Of a stretch of DNA of 5,534 nt, positions 1-4,223 are shown piece by piece. Each line of letters opens with the position of its first letter. The stretch's first letter is position 1. The notes beneath the pieces were generated by a model. That model worked only from the letters and a program-made list of their open reading frames with translations. It was not told the DNA's origin and made no database searches. The position numbers and the translations under genes were made by a program. Source of the DNA: Chloroflexota bacterium (lineage in GTDB: Bacteria; Chloroflexota; Dehalococcoidia; SZUA-161); the NCBI GenBank assembly GCA_030668425.1, contig DAOUTY010000129.1, positions 1 to 5,534 of the forward strand, written 5' to 3'.

Positions 1-347
1 AGTTCATCATTGACATGGATAGGCTGGAACCACTCCCAGTTGCAGCCGCAGTAAAAGGCGTGTACCCCGGGCAGTCCTTCCATTCCCTGGGGGCAAGCCA
101 CGGCATAGAGGAACATGGGTGGCGCAATGATGTGCCCCCACTTTGTTCTCGTAGCGTATTCCAGGTCGCGAAAGAGAGGGTTTTCATCGCCTATCCCGTT
201 GCAGAATTGCCTTATGGAGTCCTTTGAAGCTGATTCGTTCTGTCGAATAGGGTAATAGGGCACACCGAACTTGGCCCTCATCTTGGCCAGTCCCTCTTCG
301 GTTATTTTGCCAAAGGTTACTTCTGGCTTGTCTGACACTTCTGTCAC
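1..347 (-). CDS. MaoC-like (FAS1-type N-terminal) acyl dehydratase, 5' part only
   Basis: The first 115 residues of a gene that runs off the left edge. The GTG start at 345-347 is chosen because a perfect AGGAGG lies 7 nt upstream and an extended -10 promoter sits behind it. The protein begins MTEVSDKPEV. It matches the N-terminal hot-dog domain of MaoC-family dehydratases: IRQFCNGIGDENPLFRD at residues 45-61, APPMFL at 75-80, and an aromatic strand (HAFYCGCNWEWFQPIHVND) at 96-114. Family members hydrate or dehydrate acyl-CoA or acyl-carrier substrates in the cytoplasm; the substrate cannot be told here. In the hydratase-2 motif GDxNPLH the Asp (D54) is present, but the His position is Phe59, as is common in these N-terminal domains, so catalysis probably depends on a second hot-dog domain outside the window. 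No functional link to purA upstream is evident. Confidence 0.82.
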   Translation of the reverse strand, partial: MTEVSDKPEVTFGKITEEGLAKMRAKFGVPYYPIRQNESASKDSIRQFCNGIGDENPLFRDLEYATRTKWGHIIAPPMFLYAVACPQGMEGLPGVHAFYCGCNWEWFQPIHVNDE

Positions 348-354
348 TTTTTTA

Positions 355-360
355 CCTCCT
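355..360 (-). promoter_or_regulatory. Shine-Dalgarno of the MaoC-like gene
   Basis: A full AGGAGG reads on the minus strand, followed by TAAAAAA and then GTG, a 7-nt spacing. It decides the GTG start of the dehydratase gene, since no ATG sits at a suitable distance. Confidence 0.8.
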
Positions 361-385
361 CGATACTCTTGCCGCCTACGCGGTT

Positions 386-394
386 ATTATACCA
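386..394 (-). promoter_or_regulatory. Extended -10 promoter for the MaoC-like gene
   Basis: The minus strand reads TGGTATAAT, a consensus TATAAT (386-391) with the extended TGn element directly upstream. The hexamer 17 bp upstream (GATCAG) is a poor -35. A better-looking TTGTCA lies only 11 bp away, too close for a normal spacer. Extended -10 promoters tolerate a weak -35. Transcription would start near 379, leaving a leader of about 32 nt that contains the Shine-Dalgarno. This implies the dehydratase gene can be expressed independently of purA. Confidence 0.55.
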
Positions 395-395
395 T

Positions 396-423
396 AGAGA
401 ACTGACAACTGATCGGGTTCTCT
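396..423. repeat. 7-bp dyad (AGAGAAC / GTTCTCT) next to the promoter
   Basis: Perfect 7-bp inverted arms at 396-402 and 417-423 are separated by 14 bp. The element covers roughly -16 to -44 of the predicted dehydratase promoter, where a repressor or activator would bind. The spacer also holds CAGTT twice, 2 bp apart, on the minus strand. With no T-run it does not look like an intrinsic terminator for purA. A regulator site is an inference; a chance dyad is possible. Confidence 0.3.
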
Positions 424-470
424 TGTATCCTACATGGCTTGGTGAGATGGTTTCTCATGATGAACGAATG

Positions 471-1748
471 TCAAGGGATGGGTCTGATTATGATTGTTTG
501 ATCTCGTCCCGGGCCAACGGAGACCAGGCAGGCCGGGCACCCTATTAGCTCTTCTATTCTTCTCACATATGCTTGAGCCTGAGGGGGCAGTTCTTCAAAA
601 CGGCGAATCCCACTGGTGTTGCATTGCCAGCCGGGCAGCTCTTCATAGACCGGCTGACACCTCTCGAGCAGGGCTGAATTGGCTGGAGGACGGGTATAGA
701 CAGCGCCGTCTATCTCATAGGCGGTGCAGATTTTTATTATGGAGAATTCGTCGAGGATGTCGAATTTGGTGATGGCAGCCGAGGTGAAGCCATTTACATC
801 GGCGGAGTAGCGGGTGATGACGGCGTCAAACCAGCCGCACCTGCGGGGACGCCCGGTAGTGGTGCCGTACTCGTGCCCGCGTTCTCTGAGTATTTCTCCG
901 TATTCATCTTTAAGCTCTGTAGGCATGGGGCCACCACCAACCCTCGTGGTATATGCCTTGAACACTCCGGCAACCTCTGTGATTTTTGCGGGGCTCATCC
1001 CCAGTCCCAGGGATACCCCGCCTGATAGCGCTGAGGTGACATAGGGATAAGTGCCGAAGTCGAGGTCGAGCATAGTGCCCTGTGCTCCCTCGAGCAGGAC
1101 CTGATCACCCCTCTCCAGCGCTTCTCTCACTATCACGTCGGTCTCGCGGACAAAGGGAGCCAGACGCTCACCGTACTCGCAGTAGGTCTGGTAGAGCTCA
1201 TCAAGGGAAAGAGGAGCAGTGCCATACAGTTTGGTCAAAATGCTGTTCTTGTATTCTAGAACGAAGCCAAGCCGTTTTCGAAAGGACTCCTTATCAAGCA
1301 GGTCGCAGACGCGGATGCCCATGCGCGAGGTCTTGTCTGCAAATGCCGGGCCAACACCCTTGCGTGTGGTGCCTATCGCTCCGCTGCCCCGCGCCTCTTC
1401 CTCCAGTCCGTCAAGAAGGATATGATAGGGCATAACAAGGTGGGCTCGATCGCTTATCAGGAGGTTGCTCGCGTTGATTCTGTTTTGCTTGAGGGTTTCT
1501 ATCTCGCCTAACAGCGCGGCGGCATCGATAACCACGCCATTGCCGATGATGCAAATCACATCTGGATGGAATATGCCAGAGGGGATCAGGTGCATCTGGA
1601 ACTCACCGAACTGGTTGACCACGGTATGCCCTGCGTTGTTTCCCCCGGAGAACCTTACGACTACTTTTACCTTTTCAGAGAGAAGGTCAACTATCTTCCC
1701 CTTCCCCTCGTCTCCCCATTGCCCCCCGATTATGGCGATTGCCGGCAT
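471..1748 (-). CDS. purA: Adenylosuccinate synthetase
   Basis: Complete at 425 residues, the usual length for bacterial PurA (about 430). It condenses IMP with L-aspartate using GTP, giving adenylosuccinate, the first committed step from IMP to AMP in the cytoplasm. The family signatures appear in order: GGQWGDEGKGK at 8-18 with the catalytic Asp13, NNAGHTVV at 37-44 with the catalytic His41, TTRKGVGPAF at 127-136, EGAQGTMLDLDFGTYPYVTS at 220-239, RVGGGPMPTEL at 269-279, GTTTGRPRRCGW at 295-306, TKFDILDEF at 327-335 and SVGPGRDQTI at 410-419. No key residue is missing. The start is the first ATG and lies just before the P-loop strand, as in the family. Its Shine-Dalgarno is weak, only GGGG 9 nt upstream. 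It lies 101 nt downstream of a serine tRNA pair with no obvious terminator between, so it may share their promoter. Confidence 0.98.
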   Translation of the reverse strand: MPAIAIIGGQWGDEGKGKIVDLLSEKVKVVVRFSGGNNAGHTVVNQFGEFQMHLIPSGIFHPDVICIIGNGVVIDAAALLGEIETLKQNRINASNLLISDRAHLVMPYHILLDGLEEEARGSGAIGTTRKGVGPAFADKTSRMGIRVCDLLDKESFRKRLGFVLEYKNSILTKLYGTAPLSLDELYQTYCEYGERLAPFVRETDVIVREALERGDQVLLEGAQGTMLDLDFGTYPYVTSALSGGVSLGLGMSPAKITEVAGVFKAYTTRVGGGPMPTELKDEYGEILRERGHEYGTTTGRPRRCGWFDAVITRYSADVNGFTSAAITKFDILDEFSIIKICTAYEIDGAVYTRPPANSALLERCQPVYEELPGWQCNTSGIRRFEELPPQAQAYVRRIEELIGCPACLVSVGPGRDQTIIIRPIP

Positions 1749-1849
1749 TATCTAAAACCCCGCAAATCCGGACATCCGGTTAGATGCCATTTCCTTGGAT
1801 ATCTGTCGTTCCATCTGTTTCTCCCTGCCCCGGGACGATGATAAAAGAG

Positions 1850-1936
1850 CGGAGAGGGTGGGATTCGAACCCACGGGCCGGTAAACCGGCCACGCGCTCT
1901 CCAGGCGCGCCTGATCGTCCACTCCAGCACCTCTCC
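1850..1936 (-). tRNA. tRNA-Ser(GGA)
   Basis: A class II tRNA reading UCC/UCU. Acceptor stem GGAGAGG/CCTCTCC (1930-1936 with 1851-1857). D stem CTG/CAG. Anticodon stem CGCGC/GCGCG around loop CTGGAGA, giving anticodon GGA. Long variable arm with a 6-bp stem GGCCGG/CCGGCC and loop TTTA. T arm GTGGG-TTCGAAT-CCCAC. The discriminator is G (1850), as expected for serine tRNAs. The next three bases are CTC, so CCA is not encoded and must be added by nucleotidyltransferase. Position 37 is G, where A is usual after an anticodon ending in A. It is the second tRNA of the pair in transcription order. Confidence 0.97.
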
Positions 1937-1964
1937 ACGGAGAGGGTGGGATTCGAACCCACGG
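1850..1964. repeat. 27-bp direct repeat formed by the 3' halves of the two tRNA-Ser genes
   Basis: Bases 1850-1876 and 1938-1964 are identical over 27 bp, with a period of 88 bp. The repeat comprises the discriminator base, 3' acceptor strand and T arm of both tRNAs. The acceptor 5' strands are also identical, whereas the D, anticodon and variable arms differ. This is expected if the pair arose by tandem duplication or is kept alike by serine identity constraints or gene conversion. Confidence 0.9.
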
Positions 1965-2025
1965 TTGCCAAAAAAGCAACACCGCTTTTCGAGAGCGGCA
2001 CCTTAAACCACTCGGACACCTCTCC
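1938..2025 (-). tRNA. tRNA-Ser(CGA)
   Basis: A class II tRNA reading UCG. Acceptor stem GGAGAGG/CCTCTCC (2019-2025 with 1939-1945). Anticodon stem CCGCT/AGCGG around loop CTCGAAA, giving anticodon CGA with A37. Long variable arm GTTGC/GCAAC with a T-rich loop. T arm identical to that of the neighbouring tRNA. The discriminator is G at 1938, and a single nucleotide (1937) then separates it from the 5' end of tRNA-Ser(GGA), so CCA is not encoded. It is the first tRNA after the promoter at 2103-2131. Confidence 0.97.
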
Positions 2026-2102
2026 CTGTCTGTCCTTCGTGCACTTGCCTCTGCTTTAAGGCCAGCAGCATGGCATCATGTGCTGATTAACACCAATCAT
2101 CT

Positions 2103-2131
2103 ATTTTATCTAACAGACGGTGATAGGTCAA
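2103..2131 (-). promoter_or_regulatory. Sigma-70-type promoter of the tRNA-Ser pair (and possibly purA)
   Basis: The minus strand reads TTGACC (2126-2131), a 17-bp spacer, then TAAAAT (2103-2108), near consensus with ideal spacing. The start would be near 2097, giving a leader of about 70 nt before tRNA-Ser(CGA). This leader (2026-2096) holds only a weak 5-bp hairpin, CTGCT/AGCAG. No promoter of similar quality is visible between the tRNAs and purA. Confidence 0.65.
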
Positions 2132-2135
2132 GATT

Positions 2136-2156
2136 TGCATGCGGCGGGGTCATGCA
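2136..2156. repeat. 6-bp inverted repeat upstream of the tRNA promoter
   Basis: TGCATG (2136-2141) and CATGCA (2151-2156) flank a 9-bp loop, 36 bp past the loader stop and ending 4 bp before the -35 box. As RNA from the loader operon it would form a short hairpin, but only AATCTT follows, not a U-tract, so it is at best a poor terminator. It could instead be a protein site upstream of the tRNA promoter. No convincing terminator for the primosome operon is seen in 2132-2191. Confidence 0.25.
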
Positions 2157-2191
2157 GGCACCATAGTGGGTGGTTGTCCAGTCTCGCTCAG

Positions 2192-3598
2192 TTACCGCCC
2201 TCTACGGGGCTGGCGGTAAGGCCTGGGGTTCTCCGGTGCCTTCACCTGGCTCCGGTAATCGGGGGCAGAGATGGGAATCACGGTGCTCAGCGCAAAGTCT
2301 GTTAACCGCGAGCTCAATCGGTCTTCGATTCCCTCCAGGAAGCCGCCCACTGTGATAACTGTGGACAGCCGGGAGTTGTAGCGGTAGTTCAGGATCTGGT
2401 AGAGCTTCTCCTGCGCCCACGGCGTGCCACTCTCGGTGCCCAGGTCGTCCAGTATGAGCAGCGGACTTGTCTTCACTGCTTCGAAGACGTGATCGTAGGT
2501 TACCCTGCTTTCGGGGCTGAAGGTGTAGCGCAGGTGGTCGAGGAGGTCTGGCACCACGGTGAAGAAGACGTGACGTCCTGCTCTTAGCTGGTGGTTGGCT
2601 ATGGCCGCTGCCAGGTGAGTCTTGCCGCAGCCGTGCACACCAGTTAAAACGAGCCAGTCCTTGGGTGTATCGGCGAACTGGCGTGCTTCCCTTAAGGCAG
2701 CCTGGAGGCTATCCCTGCCCTTTTCGTCAGCATTCATTCCCCGTGCATCGAAGGTTTCGAAGGTCTTGTCGGCCAGGAATTGGGGGCTCAGGCCCCCTAC
2801 CTGCTGAAATAATGGTACTTGAGGCCTCTCCAGCTCGCACTGCCGGGCTATGTCGGGGTCCTCTAGCTTGGCGGCCAGTCGCTCATCCAGCTCCTCCACG
2901 TTGTTGATTGTAACAACCGTTGGCAGTTCCGCATTGAACCTGTGGTTTAGTATCTGGAACAGCTTCTCCTCAGCCCAGGGGGTGCTGCTCTGGCTGCCCA
3001 GGTCGTCAAGCACCAGTAGCGAGGCGTTGCGCACCCGTTCGAAAAGTTCGTCATAGGCGATGTCGCTGCTGGGGCTGAATGTGGTACGGAGGTGGTCGAG
3101 AAGGTCGGGGACAATCATGAAGAATGCCTGGTGCCCTTCCTGCAGTCGCTGATTGGCTATAGCTGCCGCCAGGTGAGTTTTGCCACAGCCGCTGGGCCCT
3201 CTCAGGACCAGCCACCCTTTGGGCTCCTGGGTAAAGCCTCTTGCCACTTGATAGCAGTGAGCGAATCTCTCCTGATTTTGAGGGTCGCTGCTGCGGCCCC
3301 GGGGCATCAGATTGTCGAAGGTGAGGCGGGTCAACGGTCCCAGGTTGCTGTACCGTTCGAGTCGAACGAGGTGCTCATCATCAAACTCCTTTTCGGTACA
3401 TTTACAAGGAACCAATCTGCCGAAGTCAGGGTGCCCGAAGGGTACGTCGAAGCGCAACCAGCCTCTCCCCTTGCAAAGTGGGCACTCATCTTCTCTGGTT
3501 GCTTCTTTAGCAAGGTTATCTCTTGAGGAGGTGTCCGTACCTTCTGCGGTACTCTTCGGGGTCAGCGACCGTTTCAGAATGTCGCCTATGCTCTCCAT
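2192..3598 (-). CDS. DnaC/DnaI-like helicase loader with two tandem AAA+ modules
   Basis: 468 residues, against about 245-310 for DnaC or DnaI. The start is ATG at 3596-3598 (MESIGDILKR), preceded by GGAGGG at 8-nt spacing; an upstream in-frame ATG at 3742 has no such support. Residues 39-67 hold a CPLC...CKC four-cysteine cluster (C39, C42, C65, C67), the probable zinc-binding N-terminal part of DnaI-type loaders. AAA+ module 1 has Walker A GPSGCGKT (134-141) and Walker B LLVLDDLG (194-201). Module 2 has Walker A GVHGCGKT (320-327) and Walker B LLILDDLG (380-387). The modules are in exact 186-residue register and about 60% identical over 105 residues by eye. The C-terminus ends in APDYR and a basic tail (RQPRRGR). 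The likely role is loading DnaB on DNA, by family and by its place after dnaB and the DnaD gene. IstB transposition helpers share this fold, but no transposase is present. Confidence 0.88.
   Translation of the reverse strand: MESIGDILKRSLTPKSTAEGTDTSSRDNLAKEATREDECPLCKGRGWLRFDVPFGHPDFGRLVPCKCTEKEFDDEHLVRLERYSNLGPLTRLTFDNLMPRGRSSDPQNQERFAHCYQVARGFTQEPKGWLVLRGPSGCGKTHLAAAIANQRLQEGHQAFFMIVPDLLDHLRTTFSPSSDIAYDELFERVRNASLLVLDDLGSQSSTPWAEEKLFQILNHRFNAELPTVVTINNVEELDERLAAKLEDPDIARQCELERPQVPLFQQVGGLSPQFLADKTFETFDARGMNADEKGRDSLQAALREARQFADTPKDWLVLTGVHGCGKTHLAAAIANHQLRAGRHVFFTVVPDLLDHLRYTFSPESRVTYDHVFEAVKTSPLLILDDLGTESGTPWAQEKLYQILNYRYNSRLSTVITVGGFLEGIEDRLSSRLTDFALSTVIPISAPDYRSQVKAPENPRPYRQPRRGR
2342..3214 (-). 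repeat. Intragenic tandem duplication of the AAA+ module
   Basis: Codons 129-233 (2900-3214) and 315-419 (2342-2656) encode matching AAA+ cores offset by exactly 558 bp, without internal gaps. Shared stretches include GCGKTHLAAAIAN, VPDLLDHLR and LDDLG. DNA similarity is also visible, for example around the two Walker A regions (about 2598-2640 and 3156-3198). The duplication is therefore directly readable at both the DNA and protein level. Confidence 0.9.
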
Positions 3599-4223
3599 GG
3601 TCTTTACCCTCCGCTGCCCATCTCTCCAGTATTCGAGAGATATATCTCCAATTGCGCTTATTGAGGTCAATCGCTTCTTTGAAGGCCTCTTGAATCCATG
3701 ACTCCGGGTAAGTCTTTTCAGCCTCTTTGAGCTCCTCAACAATTATAGGCGAAAGCATGCCGATGTTCTGCTCATAAATGGCGAAAATATTGGGCTGTTC
3801 CTGGCTTGCCGGGTATGGCTCGCTCACGACCAGCTTCCCTATTTTGAGTTCGCCGCTCTTTATCCTGTCTATGGCTCGCCTGTCGGCCTCGGTATTCACG
3901 AAATAGAGGTCATCAACCTGCCCGTCACGCTCCACGGTCAAATGGAGTAGAGTGCCCCGCTCCACCGCCTGGTCCAGGCTGTGTTGCAGAAGGTCGTCCG
4001 GGAGACCATCGTCCCCTGGTTTCTCCGTCAGCATGGGGTTGGCGAGAAGTTCGCGGTACGTAACAAAGCGGGGATAGCCCCGCTTTTGATACACGACCCA
4101 GAAGATGTGGAGTGTCACTTTGATCTCGGCAATATCATCGATCTGGGGCAGCACCGTGCTGAAGAACGGGTTGGGAATAGGCGTGTACTTCGTCTTGCCA
4201 GGGAAACCGCCGAAATTTTTCAT
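3516..4223 (-). CDS. DnaD-domain replication/primosome protein
   Basis: 235 residues from ATG 4221-4223 (MKNFGGFPGK). This start gives the classic ATGA overlap with the dnaB stop (4220-4222). A longer in-frame extension to 4388 would sit inside dnaB and is low-complexity. No good Shine-Dalgarno is near (GAGGG is 15 nt away), so it probably depends on coupling to dnaB translation. Residues about 20-65 look like the N-terminal winged-helix region (FFSTVLPQIDD..., PRFVTYREL). Residues 145-206 form the DnaD C-terminal domain, with YEQNIGMLSP at 150-159 and the YxxxIxxxW motif as Y194, I198 and W202. The end (YRRRYGHLLKR) is basic. DnaD-domain proteins bind and remodel DNA and act with helicase loaders in replication initiation or restart. 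The function here is inferred from domain and context. The last 83 bp also encode the start of the loader in another frame. Confidence 0.87.
   Translation of the reverse strand: MKNFGGFPGKTKYTPIPNPFFSTVLPQIDDIAEIKVTLHIFWVVYQKRGYPRFVTYRELLANPMLTEKPGDDGLPDDLLQHSLDQAVERGTLLHLTVERDGQVDDLYFVNTEADRRAIDRIKSGELKIGKLVVSEPYPASQEQPNIFAIYEQNIGMLSPIIVEELKEAEKTYPESWIQEAFKEAIDLNKRNWRYISRILERWAAEGKDHGEHRRHSETVADPEEYRRRYGHLLKR
3607..3612 (-). promoter_or_regulatory. Shine-Dalgarno of the helicase-loader gene
   Basis: GGAGGG on the minus strand, 8 nt before the ATG at 3598. It lies inside the coding sequence of the DnaD-like gene. It fixes the loader start and shows that initiation takes place within the upstream reading frame. 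Confidence 0.75.
3621..3648 (-). other. Overlapping inverted repeats just upstream of the loader ribosome-binding site
   Basis: TCTCTC (3621-3626) pairs with GAGAGA (3635-3640) across an 8-nt loop. A 12-bp perfect palindrome GAGATATATCTC (3637-3648) overlaps it, so the two foldings compete. Both lie in codons for the DnaD motif WRYISRILE and 9 nt or more upstream of the loader Shine-Dalgarno. They could modulate loader translation, but the amino-acid constraint may explain them. Confidence 0.25.

Noticed and set aside
15..227. Plus-strand 70-codon open frame at the left edge
   Set aside because: It is antisense to the MaoC-like gene, whose minus-strand frame matches a known family and has a promoter and Shine-Dalgarno.
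443..457. TGAGA/TCTCA hairpin after purA as an intrinsic terminator
   Set aside because: Only 5 bp, AT-rich and with no T-run following; too weak to call.
494..1841. Plus-strand open frames opposite purA
   Set aside because: These are antisense shadows of a strongly conserved gene, with no ribosome-binding site or recognisable domain.
1748..2059. Several small open frames on both strands across the tRNA pair
   Set aside because: They translate tRNA arms (for example VRIPPSP and GSNPTLS from the T arms); the DNA is fully explained by the two tRNA genes.
2352..2368. DnaA-box-like sequence near TGTGGACAG
   Set aside because: It has two mismatches to the consensus, stands alone without a cluster or AT-rich region, and is inside coding sequence; no origin is supported.
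3354..3368. 15-bp odd palindrome CGTTCGA-G-TCGAACG as a possible LexA-type box
   Set aside because: The half-sites are in the opposite order to GAAC-N4-GTTC SOS boxes, and it lies in loader coding sequence encoding VRLER.
2192..3598. Loader as an IstB transposition ATPase of an IS21-like element
   Set aside because: There is no istA transposase or terminal inverted repeats, and it is embedded in a dnaB-DnaD operon.
3599..3742. 48-residue N-terminal extension of the loader to an ATG at 3742
   Set aside because: It lies wholly inside the DnaD-like gene, is a basic low-information stretch without a Shine-Dalgarno, and the ATG at 3598 has GGAGGG at good spacing before typical sequence.
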